The notes beneath the pieces were generated by a model. That model made no database searches, was not told the DNA's origin, and saw only the letters and a list, made by a program, of their open reading frames with translations. A program made the translations under genes and the position numbers. A DNA stretch of 64,000 nt. Source: Callorhinus ursinus. Its lineage: Eukaryota; Chordata; Mammalia; Carnivora; Otariidae. The DNA lies in assembly GCF_003265705.1 (NCBI RefSeq), contig NW_020312787.1, forward strand, positions 9,685,867 through 9,749,866. The letters run 5' to 3'. Below, in pieces: positions 1-10,389 of the stretch (its first letter is position 1; every line of letters begins with the position of its first letter).

Positions 1-262
1 ACACAGTGTTACATTAGTTTTAGGTGTACGATATAATGATTAAGTGTTATGCTATACTCACCACAAGTGTAGCTACTATCTGTCCCCATAAAAATTACTC
101 ACGGAAAACAAAAACATTTTTATAATAGACAAGATATGGAAACAGCCTAGTGTCCACTGATAGATGAATGGATAAAGATGATGCGAGTTATAGATATAGA
201 TATATAAAATGGAATATTACTTAACCATAAAAAAGGATGAGATCTTGCCATTTGCGACAAGT
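1..262 (+). mobile_element. Old L1 fragments at the left window edge
   Basis: Bases 125-262 read like the very end of L1 ORF2: a degenerate translation keeps a W-K-Q-P-S-V-H stretch and then K-M-E-Y-Y-...-I-K-K-D-E-I-L-P-F-A, the conserved ORF2 C-terminus. Bases 1-110 resemble older L1-associated sequence (the 'gtgtagctactatctgtcccc' region), but that assignment is weaker. The piece is broken by stops and has no intact frame. It may continue left of the window. Confidence 0.6.
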
Positions 263-452
263 TTATCCTTTCTAAAAAAGTTTCAGTTACTTTGACTACC
301 AATCACACAGAAGAGCAAAACAGTAGGTGAGAGCCTGAGAGGAGGCTCTCTTTCCCAGGGACCCACTAATTCCCTTGAGGAACATTGCAATTGCATGTAG
401 TCTTAAAGATTTGTTTGAACTTTTGTTGTATTTGGTTTTATTTTTATTTTTA

Positions 453-645
453 ATTTTTTTAAGATTTTATTTATTTACTTGAGGGAGAGACAGCGAGAGA
501 GGGAACACAAGCAGGGGGAGTGGGAGAGGGAGAAGCAGGCTCCACGCTGAGCAAGGAGCCTGATGTGGGGCTCGATCCTAGGACCCTGGGATCATGACCT
601 GAGCCGAAGGCAGACGCTTAACCGACTGAACCACCCAGGCGTCCC
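453..645 (-). mobile_element. SINEC (Can-SINE), minus strand
   Basis: The plus strand shows the complement of a full Can-SINE: a T-rich tail (aagattttatttatttactt), a GA-rich middle, 'gggctcgatcctaggaccctggg' (complement of the B-box region) and 'ccacccaggcgtccc' (complement of the head). Length is about 190 bp, normal for the long caniform form. I could not assign a clear TSD in the T-rich flank. Confidence 0.93.
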
Positions 646-1399
646 ATGGATTTGATTTTAAATGAAAGTTCCAAAGAAAGTTTTTTAAAAGAATTTTTTT
701 TTTTTGCTTTTTAAAAGAAACACATAATAGACTTTCCAACATAAATTTAAACTGCATTCATTTTTCCTTTCTGTCCAGTCATGAAATGGTGGCCTTCAAT
801 GTTTACAGAGCACTTATCATCTACTCATTGTGTTGGTAGAGGGGATACAAAGACAGAGAAAAAGCAGTGATTTCCAGGGCAATAGGATACTGTCAAAAAT
901 TAAAAACTCTTCCCTGTGGGAGTGACATTCTGTATAATTGGTTTGAACAAACACACGAGGACATAGAATTGTGACCAGACTCTCTCCTGGGCTGATTTGG
1001 GTCCCACTAGAAGCAAAGGAAGGTGTAAGAGTCCTTTGGAGCCATGCCAGGTGGTGAGTCCTAGCAAATTAGGAAGGCCCATGGTTCACACACCGGTCTC
1101 CAAGACCTATGAGGCACGTGGGAAGAGGAGCAAATGCCTTCTTTCATGGTTGGTTAATCTGACCTTACTCCTAAGATCCCCCCATGACAAAGGGAAGAGA
1201 ACCTGATTAAGCTCCTAGAAATCACTTATTAACCTATCTAGAAATTAACCTATCTACTACTTCAGTGTTCTCAAAATGTGTCTATTGACCACATATGTGA
1301 GAACCTGTGGACTGCTCAGGAAAACATCACATCGCACTTTTGTTTCTAACAAGCTCCCACCGGTGATCTTCACGTTCACGGAAGATGATTAATAGATGA
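646..1399. other. Non-coding, nothing recognised
   Basis: AT-rich sequence with short chance frames on both strands (for example 900-1082 and 997-1206). No splice-bounded exon, RNA gene or confidently named repeat was seen. Confidence 0.6.
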
Positions 1400-1815
1400 T
1401 TAGGGGGAAGTTGGGTCGTATACCTTCTCCACTCAACTCACTGACCCCAGAGCCTGACCTAGACAGTCTGATCTCTCTCTTGCTGTCTTCTGGTTGGATT
1501 TGACCAAGGGACCCTGGAAGTTGATTAGAGGGAAGGAAGAGCATGATTGAGGTATTTATTACCTGGGCTTCCTCTTTGCTCTGCTGCCTGCAGATGGCCT
1601 TCTCCAACTGATAGCACTTTTTCTTTCCCAATCCCTGCAATGACTCCTACCTCTTATCTCTTTGGTCCCAAAGAGACCAAATTGCTCCCCTGATGTTACC
1701 TGCCCCGAGTACTGCACTCTCCCCAGAACCCTGCCTGTACTTTGTAAGCAGTCTTTGGTAAACTCTCCTTTAATCTAACGTGAGTGTGTCATTTGCTCTC
1801 TGGAGGAATCGGGAC
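1400..1815 (+). mobile_element. Possible ancient LTR-like repeat, family uncertain
   Basis: The 3' part carries 'ctgtactttgtaagcagtc', 'aaactctcctttaat' and 'gtgtgtcatttgctctctgg' followed by 'aatcgggac'. This resembles the ends of old mammalian LTR-type repeats (a run of 'aaactctcct...gtgtgccatct...ggaccctgac'). Boundaries and family are guesses, and no TSD was found. It could also be unique sequence with chance similarity. Confidence 0.35.
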
Positions 1816-1834
1816 TAAAAGAAATATATTTAGT

Positions 1835-2075
1835 AACAGTTGATAACTAATAATATTTTATGCTTTGCAAATTGCCTTTATATTTATTTTTTGATCTTTA
1901 CAACACAATGTGATGTAAGTAAAGCAGATTTTTTTTTTTGAAATCACCATTTTATGAATAAGAAAACTGAGGCCAAGAGAAGTTTTTATACCTCGTAAAG
2001 TTCACCCCATTGGTCAGCGGGAGAGCCAGAAAACAAGTCTGGTTTACTGACTCTGAATTTAGAGCTCTTTGCACT
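1835..2075 (-). mobile_element. MIR SINE remnant, minus strand
   Basis: 'cattttatgaataagaaaactgaggccaagagaag' followed by 'gggagagccagaaaacaagtctggttta' and 'agagctctttgcactg' matches the complement of the MIR core and 5' part (the 'cattttacagatgaggaaactgagg ... agccaggattcgaaccc ... agagcccgtgct' pattern). Highly diverged, as expected for MIR. Confidence 0.6.
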
Positions 2076-2080
2076 GATCG

Positions 2081-2419
2081 GGCTGCCAGTCCTCTCCCTT
2101 CCCCACCACATGCAACATCACCTGATACTATTACCTAATACAAGTGCGATGGAAATGACAGTTTTTGGGTAACAAAGAACAATGAGAGAAAGAATTCAGT
2201 GTACTCTTTGTTTTCATTTCAATCAAAGCTGAGACGCAGGCACCCAAGGAGCTGGAAAGGAATGTTCTCAGAGGAGGCGGGCTTCTCTGCAGTTGCGCAT
2301 ATGGTCATGTGCAGCTGACTCTCACACAACCTGGTCTCTGAGAACCTTTCCAGCTGACAGTGACTAACCAGCCCCTCTGGATTCTGAGTGAGCTCCTTTC
2401 ACGGTATCTCCAACACTTT
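2081..2419. other. Non-coding, nothing recognised
   Basis: Unique-looking sequence between a MIR and an L2 3' end. No exon or repeat signature seen. Confidence 0.5.
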
Positions 2420-2562
2420 CCCCCTGTATCTAACTCTTTTGGATTGGCAGCTCCTTCATAGAAGGAGACTATTTATTTTCATTTGCTCCTTTATCTCCAA
2501 TTTCGTGCCTTGCTCTGGTCACACAGAAAGAGCTTAATAAGCATTTGTGGACGGAATAAAAA
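2420..2562 (+). mobile_element. L2 LINE 3' end, plus strand
   Basis: 'ggcagctccttcatagaaggagac', a loosely conserved middle, and 'agagcttaataagcatttgtgga' resemble the L2 3' terminus ('gtaagctccatgagggcaggga ... gctcaataaatatttgtt'). Diverged. Confidence 0.5.
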
Positions 2563-2594
2563 AAGCAGCTCCTGTCTAGTGCCTCTTTGTACCA

Positions 2595-3402
2595 ACATTA
2601 TTAGGAAAACTTGGAGTCACTTTCTCCCCCTCTAATCCAGCCCGTTGCCAATCTCTGTTGATTCTACGTTCGGACTCTTTCTTAGATACGTTTCTTCCTT
2701 CTCCTTCCCACTGTCACTACTCTAGTTCAGGCTCTCGATTCTTTTTTTTTTTTCCCCCTTGGAGTTGGTTGTAATGGTTTCCTAAAATTCCTTGCTTCTT
2801 GTTTTTACCTGTACCAATGCCAGCTTCATCTTCCAGAGGCCAGCTCAGATCATCTCACTCCTCATCACAAGCTTTCAATGGCTTCAGAACAACAGTTTGG
2901 ACACCTTAGCATATCATTCCAATGCTGTGTACCTGGCTCCATATTTATTTCTCCAAACATCCTTTTCTACCCTCCAGATTCTAGCCAGCCCAAACTTTAC
3001 CCTGCTGTTAATCCCGGTTTCCTCCCCACTCCATGCCTTTGCTGGTACAGTTTTAACACCTGAAATACCTTTCTACATCCGAAATATCTGTCTACAGGCT
3101 ACACTAAGAAGCTACTTCTTCCATGAAATCTTCCTGCTTTTGCTCATGTTCCTCTTTCTCGGAAGTAATTTTTCCTGATTTTGAACGACCATATCACCTT
3201 ATCAGTATCATTTTAGTATCATTTAGAATTCTCTGTGTATTACAATGATTTATGCTATCCCTCTGCATCTTACTTCTCTACAGATGGTCAGGTCCTCAAG
3301 TTCAGGATGCATATCTCAATTACCTTTGTATCTTCTTTGTTATGTATGGTGCTCTGTACATAGGATATTATCAGTAAATATTTACTGAATTAATGTGGGT
3401 AA
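2595..3402 (+). mobile_element. L2 LINE 3' region, plus strand
   Basis: A long L2 remnant. In order it shows 'cactgtcactactctagttcaggc', 'cagatcatctcactcctcat' with 'ctttcaatggcttc', 'ccatgcctttgctggtacagttt', 'gaaatcttcctgc' and a terminal block at about 3240-3400 with 'caggtcctcaagttcaggatgc' and 'cagtaaatatttactgaatt'. This order is that of the conserved L2 3' end. The chance frame at 2792-3178 lies inside it and is not a gene. Confidence 0.75.
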
Positions 3403-5863
3403 TTGCACAAGGAAAGCATGGACAAGAAATGGGGCATCGGGGTCAGTTTAAGTTTGGTAGATGAAGTGATCCTGAACGCATGAAAAGAAATTAGAGGGAT
3501 GTGTGATTGTAGCAGACATAAAGGCAAAAGAAAGATGCCTGTGTCACGGGATCTCTGGGGAAGCTCTGCTTGCCCGAGTAAAAGACGAGACAATGGATAG
3601 TAGACATCAGGGAAGCAGACCCTGCAACTTAAGGAAAAAGGTGACTTGGACCCAAGGGTGATAGGTAGGCAGTAAGGGGTTCTTCCTGCCCCAACAACAG
3701 AAATCTTTGCAATAGACAGAAGGACAGACAGGAAGGAAAGGAGTGTTGAAGAAGTAGATTACAAAGTACTGTAATTAGGTCCCGAATAAGACTTAAAAGG
3801 GATGTGTCAACAAAAATGGGCTAGATTTGGGGACGAACAATAAACTGACATGTTTGAATGTTGGTGGACTATGGAAAGAGAGGAATCAGAGGCAGACAGA
3901 ATTACATTAAAGCTAGATCATTAGGCTGACCCTGAGGGGGAAGACTTTGATATCCAAGGTGCTTTTAGGCCATTCGCATCAGAAATGTTCAATAGCAGCA
4001 CTGACTTGGGGGTGGGGGAGTCAGGTGTTGAGGTGGCCTTGGAACTGGAGAAGAGGTCAGGGCAGATGTTCAGTTCTGTGAAAGCACTCATGCACTTCCC
4101 AGAAGCCTCTTCTTCCACATGTGACATGTATGGGACATCTGTTCCAGACGGGGAATAGTGATATCCTAAGTAGTCGTGTAGGTTATACTTCTGGTTCTAT
4201 CTGGGTCACAGAATTCCGTTCCCTGTATATGTCACATATCTGATTCCATACCTGAGGGTCCTGCAACATGGAGACTGAGGCATTGGGAATTCCTGGATTC
4301 GTTCTCTAGACTTTTAAATGCTCTACTGAACAAGTCTAATTGCTCAATTTCTCTGCTGGAGTCTTGGCACTAGTTAAATGAATTCAGTAGTATTCACTTC
4401 AAAGTGATATTGTGAAACTTCATTAATGAATGTCTTATTTATAAATCCTCACAAAGAATTATTTTACTTCAAACCTTCAGGATGAAACCAAGTTGAACTT
4501 GAGTGTTTTTCTGCCAATGGCTTTTCAAAGGAATAGTCTCTTTTTCTCCCGGTGGGGAAATCAGCATAAATACTGTTGAAATTTATCTAAACAAAAGAAT
4601 AGGGTATTTTCATCATTCCACAATAAAATGGATTTTTTTTGTTTTTGGAAAGGAGGTCCTTTTCTATTCAGTGTTCAATTTCTACTTGATTTTACCTTCT
4701 CCCACTGCTTGTCAATTATCTAGGACTAGGGAACACTTAGATTTGAGTGGTGAGCAGAGTTTATCTAGGGAGACAGAATTGGGGCAAAGTTGCATATTAC
4801 ATTCGTCTTTAAATTTCTGTATCCTTGGCTGTCTGTGGCCTGTAACTATAGTTACATGGGCAAATATTGTTTTTTCATATTTACCTCTCATGGGGTATGT
4901 GGGTAAATGCCAAAGAACAAAATAGCCGGAATAATAGTTCTGAGAAATCTCTCCACATTTTTAAAACTCACTCATTGTATGGGAGAGATGACAAATCTAT
5001 GTAGAAATCTTGTTTGGTGCCCATACAAAAATAACCCCACAGTTCTCTGTGGTATTTGGCCATCTCCTGTTTTTTTGTTGCGGGGTAAAACAAGGTTACA
5101 CAAATCACAAGTGCCATTCTCCTGGAGTCAAGATTACAGCACAGAAGAAAAAATTGGTAAAGGTTGAGGTCAGTGGTTGTAGAAAACAGAAGGGGTGGTG
5201 AGCTCTAAAAAATGGTAGCTCAGTTTGGGCAAATTGTGAAGCAGATAAAGATTAACTTCAATGTTCTCTCCTTTTTCATCTCCCTACTCAACTGCACCCC
5301 TTTCTCCACCTGCAGTCCATTCTCCATATGGCCATCTGGGCTTCTCTGTCCTTAGGTTTAAATGGAACCTAAAGTTCTACTGCTAAAGTGTTGACTGATG
5401 CTTGAGAGAGAGGTGTGGGAGGAATTGTCTTAGGCCCATGAAGAGTCAACTCTGAGGCCCCTTATAGAAGTACAAAGAGGAGAAATAGTTTCGGCCTAGT
5501 GAGAATGGGACTGGTAGGGGGAGACATCCTTGCAGGAAGTGGGATAAAGAATGACTTTAAGATCCCTATGGTAAAACTTATAGTCACTGTATAAACTAGT
5601 AAAAGAGCTGACTGTGAACCCTTCAAATCACAGGATGTAAGTTACCTCTCCTACTTCCGAAGGCACAGAACAAAAGATTACTGTAGCTGAGAGGAAAGTA
5701 TCACTTGGTTGACCCAACCAATGGCCCTTGTATCCAGCCCCAAGACACTTCATTTGATTTTCAGAATTACACCAAATCTTTTCTGGGACTCAGAATCAAC
5801 TTAATGTTTTTCATATCTAGTTTCCAGCTGGAACAAGGTTTCAAAGTGCCAGAATTCTCATAA
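3403..5863. other. Non-coding stretch, no gene seen
   Basis: About 2.5 kb without a confident repeat or exon. It contains a 140-codon open frame (4503-4925, plus) and an overlapping frame (4907-5167). Neither has a recognisable domain, a good initiation context or a homologous neighbour, so I treat them as chance frames in AT-rich DNA. Confidence 0.55.
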
Positions 5864-5878
5864 GAAAACTACATTTTA

Positions 5879-6416
5879 GTAGTGATCCAAAGGGGCACAT
5901 GCACCCCAATGTTTATAGCGGCAATGTCCACAATAGCCACACTATAGAAAGAGCCTAGATGTCCATCAAAAGATGAATAAAGAAGATGTGGTATACATAT
6001 ATAATGGAATATCATGCAGCCATCAAAAAAATGAAATCTTGCCATTTGCAATGACGTGGATGGAACTAGAGGGTGTTATGCTAAGCAAAATAAGTCAATC
6101 AGAGAAAGACAAATATCATATGATCTCACTGATAAGAGGAATTTGAGAAACAAGACAGAGGATCATAGGGGAAGGGAGGGAAAAATGAAAGAAGACGAAA
6201 CCAGAGAGGGAGACAAACCATAAGAAACTCTTAATCTCGGGAAACAAACTGAGGGTTGCTGGAGTGGAGGGGGGTGGGAGGGATGGGGTGGCTGGGTGAT
6301 AGACATTGGGGAGGGTATGTGCTATGGTGAGCACTGTGAATTGTGTAAGACTGATGAATCACAGACCTGTACCCCTGAAACAAATCACACATTATATGTT
6401 AATAAAAAAAAAAAGA
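5879..6416 (+). mobile_element. 5'-truncated L1 with perfect 15-bp TSD
   Basis: About 540 bp of L1: the degenerate end of ORF2 (translating to pieces such as K-M-W-Y-T-Y-I-M-E-Y-H-A-A-I-K) followed by the carnivoran L1 3' UTR with its G-rich tract (6241-6300), an AATAAA signal near 6401 and an A-rich tail. It is flanked by identical copies of gaaaactacatttta at 5864-5878 and 6417-6431, the signature of target-primed reverse transcription. ORF2 is interrupted by stops, so it is a dead copy. Confidence 0.93.
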
Positions 6417-6431
6417 GAAAACTACATTTTA

Positions 6432-6956
6432 CACATATCCACCCAATTCTGCAGATGCCAAAGGTTTGGATGACCATTATTAATAGTCTTGATAAACTTT
6501 GTAAAAGCATCCATAATTTTGGCTTCTTGTCCTGATAGAATTATAACTCCTTTTTATTTCTATCTCTAGAACTTTTTGAAAGAATCACAGAGTGGAAAGT
6601 GTTTTTAAATTATACTATTTACATTTCATGAGCCTATTCTGTGTGCCACTTATTGGCCTATTTTGTAAGGAAAAAAAGTGTTTGTTTTCGTTTTCAGAGG
6701 ACATATATGGCTATATAATTATCACACTGTGAAGAATCATGGACTGAGAAAAGCTTGAAAGAAAATAAGAAAAAATAAATTTCTGTTTTTATCTTACAGG
6801 GCAAATAAATATTGGATTTCTCACAGGAGGCCTATAAAGTATTTTATAAGCAATAAATCCTTAATCTCTTGAGGAGGCAGCATGCTATGTTGGAATAAGA
6901 ATCAGAGAGCAGTTTTTCTTCTAACTAGCTCTGTAATATTACATAAGTGCAGCAAA
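6432..6956. other. AT-rich non-coding DNA with a possible MIR piece
   Basis: No gene seen. Bases 6885-6956 ('gcatgctatgttggaataag ... ttctaactagctctgtaatat') resemble the MIR 5' part in plus orientation, weakly. Confidence 0.45.
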
Positions 6957-7199
6957 CACTCTAGGTTGTCTATGCGCATGCCACTCTTCCATTCAGGCCA
7001 ATAGTTCCCCTCTCCCACAGTCTGACAGACCTCCACTTCCAGGGAGGCTGCATTGTTCCTCATCTCCAGGGATGGAATCATGTTTGGTTTACGTCAGTGA
7101 CAGGACACCCTTCTTCTTTGTCAATGAGTGGGTTAGTGGTGACCATGTGACCTGTTCTGGTCAATGAGATGAGAGGGGAAGTCAGCTGGGGCCATCTCT

Positions 7200-7337
7200 C
7201 CCTCTCTTTCTTTTAAATAGGCTCCACACCCAGGGTGGAGCCCAATGTGGGGCTTGAACTCAGGACCCTGAGATCAAGACCTGAGCTGAGATCAAGAGTC
7301 AGATGCTTAACTGTGTAACTGACTGAGTCACCCAGGC
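7200..7337 (-). mobile_element. Old, short SINEC, minus strand
   Basis: 'ggctccacacccagggtggagcccaatgtggggcttgaactcagg' and 'gactgagtcacccagg' are the complement of a tRNA-Lys-like Can-SINE head. It is shorter and more diverged than the others. Flanking sequence cagctggggccatctct (7183-7199) resembles cagctgggaccactct (7338-7353), a decayed TSD with an indel. This suggests an older insertion than the long SINECs. Confidence 0.72.
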
Positions 7338-7353
7338 CAGCTGGGACCACTCT

Positions 7354-7969
7354 TGAAAAAATGTCTTTGCACCTAAAAAAGGAATGCAAGAGACAACACC
7401 ATAACTAAGTGATCCAACCTCACATCACCAAAAAAGGGGCAAAGTGGTATCATAAGACACCTGATGTGTTCCAATGTGAAGTGCATAATTGGTACATTAA
7501 AAAGGTTAACTTGAATCTATTCATGAAGAAGCAATCAAATCCAGATTATGGGACATTTTATTAGACAACTGGCCTGCACTCTTCAAGAATATCAATCTCA
7601 TAAAAGACATTTCAAGAAAAGATAAAGCAACTATTTTAGAGTATAGGGTAACAAAGATGCATAATCCTTGATTGAATCTTAGATCAAAATGGAAAAAAAA
7701 ACTGCTTTGAAAGATATTTTTGAGACAAATGAGGAAATTTAAATATGGGCTATATTTTAGATGAGGCCTTTTTTAAATATAAATTAAGTTTCTGTCATAT
7801 ATAATAGTATCTGATTATATGGAAGAATGCTCTTTTTCTTAGAAGAGTTACATTGAAGGACCTAGTCGAAAACTATCATGATGTCTACAACTTGTTTTTA
7901 AGTTATTCAAGATAATGAGAGAGAGAGAGCACAAGCAAGAGAGCGAGCAAATGGTAAAGTTTAGTCTAG
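7354..7969. other. AT-rich non-coding DNA
   Basis: No exon, RNA or confident repeat. A short (GA)n run lies at about 7916-7930. Confidence 0.5.
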
Positions 7970-8253
7970 TGGTCCACAGCCGCAGCAACATCCATCACCT
8001 GGGAGCTTTTTAGAAACACAGACTCTCAAGGCGCCTGGTTAGCTTGGTCAGTAGAGCATGTGACCCTTGATCTCAGGGTCATGAGTTCAAGTCCCACGTG
8101 GGGCATGGAACCTATTAAAATATAAATTAAAACAAAGTAAATAAAACAGAAATACAAACTCTCAGGTACCACCATAGAACTACTGAATTCGAATCTATCT
8201 TACAACAAAATTTCCAGGTGATTCCTGTGTACATTAAAGCTTAAGAAATACTT
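7970..8253 (-). mobile_element. MER20-like hAT-Charlie element split by a SINEC
   Basis: The left half ('gtggtccacagccgcagcaacatccatcacctgggagctttttagaaac') and the right half ('actactgaattcgaatc ... ccaggtgattcctgtgtacattaaagcttaagaaatact') together give the complement of MER20, a small non-autonomous DNA transposon. A tRNA-like SINE sits between them at 8029-8148. Confidence 0.75.
8029..8148 (+). mobile_element. tRNA-Lys-like short SINEC
   Basis: The head retains strong tRNA-Lys similarity: 'tagcttggtcagtagagcatg' (A-box side), 'tgatctcagggtcatg' and the B-box-like 'gagttcaagtccc', followed by a short A-rich tail and no CT-rich body. Flanks gaaacacagactctca (8013-8028) and gaaatacaaactctca (8149-8164) match at 14 of 16 bases, a decayed TSD. 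It cannot be a working tRNA gene because the acceptor pairing and length are not preserved. Confidence 0.85.
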
Positions 8254-8985
8254 CTGTAGGGCTTATAGTCTGGCTGAACAGCCATATTGTTCTATGTACA
8301 TGAACAAACGCAAGAGCCTGGTCTGTAGACAGAAAGCAGATGTGCAGAGAGAAACAGAGGGGCAAAATCACAATGCTCTAGACAAACAGAGAGATTAGTT
8401 CAGTTACTGTTGCTGGATAGGGGTGTAAAACAACAACAATCAATTATTAATATCTCTCATGGTTCTGGATTTAACTGGGTGGTTCTCTTTGGAGTCCCTC
8501 ATGTGGCTACAGTCAGATAATATCCTTGGAAACAACTTGAGGGCTTCCTTACATATTTTGTTTCTGGACTAGGAAGACTCAAATAGCTGGGTAAGGAACT
8601 GGAATACTTGGGGCTTTGGGGGCATTTCTTTCTATCTCCACGTGGTCTTTCCAAGTGGTCTCTCCCACATGGCAGCTTCTGGACAGCTGGACTTCTGACA
8701 CTGAGGCTCAGGGGCACATTCTAAGAGAGAGAGTCAGGTAGAAGACATATCACCTTTTATGACACAGTTTTGCTTCACAAGTCATCTATTACCCTTTCAT
8801 CATGGTCCTCTATTAGAGGAGGTAGTCACAAAGACCTGCACAGTTTCAAGAGAAGGGGCCATAAACTCCAACTCTTGGTGTAGGAGTGGCAAAGTTCAGG
8901 AAGAGCATGTAGGCTATAAAATATTGTTGTGGCCATTTTGGGAATATACAATCTGCCACAGATGAATGATCTCCATTCTGGACCA
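8254..8985. other. Probable ancient interspersed repeat, family not named
   Basis: From about 8390 the sequence ('acaacaacaatcaattattaatatctctcatggttctgg', 'gggtggttctctttgg', 'cttttatgacacagttttgcttcacaagtca', ending near 'ttgtggccattttggga...aatctgccaca') resembles a common mammalian repeat that begins near 'cttaaaacaacaacatttatt' and ends 'ggccatcttggaggctgcctacca'. I do not assign a family. The chance frames at 8499-8717 and 8759-8965 lie in it. Confidence 0.4.
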
Positions 8986-9029
8986 TCAAGAGATGAGACA
9001 CAATTGTACTTCCTTCCCTTGTATTTTGT

Positions 9030-9209
9030 AAAGATTTTATTTATTTATTTGTGAGGAGAGAAGTAGAGGAGAGGGAGAGGGAGAGAATCTGCAGCATACT
9101 CCCCTCTGAGCTTGGAGCCCAACCTGGGATTCAATCTCATGACCCTGAGATCATGACGTGAGCTGAAACCAAGAGTAGAACTCTTAACCAGCTGAGCCAT
9201 CCTGGTGTC
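9030..9209 (-). mobile_element. SINEC, minus strand, with near-perfect TSD
   Basis: Complement of a Can-SINE ('aaagattttatttatttatttg', GA-rich middle, 'ggattcaatctcatgaccctgag', 'gctgagccatcctggtgtcc'). Flanked by ccttcccttgtattttgt (9012-9029) and ccttcccttggattttgt (9210-9227), 17 of 18 identical. Body divergence suggests middle age. Confidence 0.9.
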
Positions 9210-9265
9210 CCTTCCCTTGGATTTTGTTAGATACCTTTTATCTTTCTGGAAAACTCATCTTTTCA

Positions 9266-9330
9266 TTGTGTGTGGGGGTGCGTGTGGGAGTGTGTGTGTG
9301 TGTGTGTATGGGTGGGCGGGCGTGTGTGCC
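9266..9330. repeat. (TG)n-rich simple repeat
   Basis: Interrupted TG/GGG microsatellite around a core of about ten uninterrupted TG units. Confidence 0.9.
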
Positions 9331-9676
9331 TGCATGCTAGATAGAGAGGGTTTCTCTTACTTAAAATCACAATAGTCCTGACTAATGGGTATAAGTAATG
9401 ATTTCAGACATTCTTCTCCAAACTTGACATTTGTCTCAAAATGAATCCGTTTCAATCCTTATCTTATCCTAGCAGGTCATGATCAGATTGCTGGGAAGCA
9501 TACACAATCTTTTTGGCTGATAGCTAGAAAAAATAAGTAGGATTTGATTGCCTGGTTGGTAGGATCCTTGCTAGCAAGACAACTAGCAAGGCTGTCTAGG
9601 CTCAATGTTGTGTACTCAGTAGGGAGCCCGATTACTGATTTTGCAGCTAATCAGCTGCTGCAGCAAACCTCTTGGG
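9331..9676. other. Non-coding, nothing recognised
   Basis: Unique-looking sequence between the TG repeat and the MER cluster. Confidence 0.5.
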
Positions 9677-9834
9677 CAGTGTTTTCTAGGTGTGCTTCAA
9701 GAATTGCATGAATCCAGGTGACATGGAGGAGCTTAGTAAAATGAAGATTCTGGGGCTGTATCAGAATATCTGGGTGTATGGAGCCCAGGAACCTGCATTT
9801 TAAAAGATCCCTTTATGAAGCTCTTCCATAAATC
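9677..9834 (+). mobile_element. MER5/MER20-like hAT fragment (weak)
   Basis: 'cagtgttttctaggtgtgcttcaagaattgcatgaatcc' and 'ggagcccaggaacctgcattttaaaagatcc' follow the layout of small hAT-Charlie elements (terminal cagtg, central 'cccaggaacctgcattt'). Divergence is high and the family is uncertain. Confidence 0.42.
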
Positions 9835-9953
9835 TGTGCTTCTCAGACTTTAATGTTAATGTGAGGTGAGGTGTGACATTCTGCATTTTTACAGTGCTCC
9901 CCAGTGATGCTGATGTGGCTGCCAGGGGATCACACTTTGACTAGCAAGACCTT
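9835..9953 (+). mobile_element. MER20-like element with internal deletion, plus strand
   Basis: 'tgtgcttctcagactttaatgttaatgtg' at one end, then 'gacattctgcatttttac', then 'cagtgatgctgatgtggctgccaggggatcacactttgactagcaag' at the other end match the termini of MER20. The middle is shorter than the usual roughly 220 bp. Confidence 0.65.
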
Positions 9954-9959
9954 TAAACA

Positions 9960-10133
9960 AGACCTCAAAATGTGGTCCCTGAATCGAAAGCATCAGTATT
10001 CCTTGGGGACTTGTTAGAAATGAAGTTCTTGGGTCCCACTCTAGACCTCCTGAATCAGAAACTTTGGGGGTGAGACCCAACAATCTATCTAGGTGATTCT
10101 GGTGCATACTCCAGTTTGAGAATCACAGCTCTG
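9960..10133 (-). mobile_element. MER20-like element, minus strand
   Basis: 'caaaatgtggtccctgaatcgaaagcatcagtattccttggggacttgttagaaatg', 'cctcctgaatcagaaactttgggggtgagaccc' and 'aggtgattctggtgcatactccagtttgagaatcac' match the complement of MER20. It is in opposite orientation to its left neighbour. Confidence 0.75.
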
Positions 10134-10158
10134 AGGAACATTGGATTGATGGAGAACA

Positions 10159-10303
10159 GTGACTCCCTAACAGCTGATCAGAATCAGCTGGAGTGAGAGG
10201 CTGAGCATGAGCTTCCTATGGGTGTTCAGACCCACTCAGGAGATTCTAATTCCACTGGTCCCAGTAATTCTGAAATCAGCCATGGTTGGGAACCTCTGGT
10301 CTA
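10159..10303 (+). mobile_element. MER5A-like hAT element, plus strand
   Basis: Starts near 'cagtgactccctaacagctgatcagaatcagctgg' and ends 'agccatggttgggaacctctg', like the terminal inverted repeats of MER5A ('cagtggttctcaa...ttgagaaccactg'). The middle 'cagacccactcaggagattctaatt' also fits. Confidence 0.65.
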
Positions 10304-10389
10304 GAGGGATTGGGGGCACAGTGGTCCTGAGGACAGGCTAATGCAGTCTGGGAGAGAAAGCTAGAGAAGAAGAAAAAGAGGGATCAGTC

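Noticed and set aside
4503..4925. 140-codon frame as a gene
   Set aside because: No domain, no promoter or splice context, overlapped by another frame. A chance frame this long is expected in 64 kb on six frames.
8029..8148. tRNA-Lys-like sequence as a tRNA gene
   Set aside because: It has A-box and B-box similarity but a TSD, an A-rich tail and poor acceptor pairing. It is a SINE.
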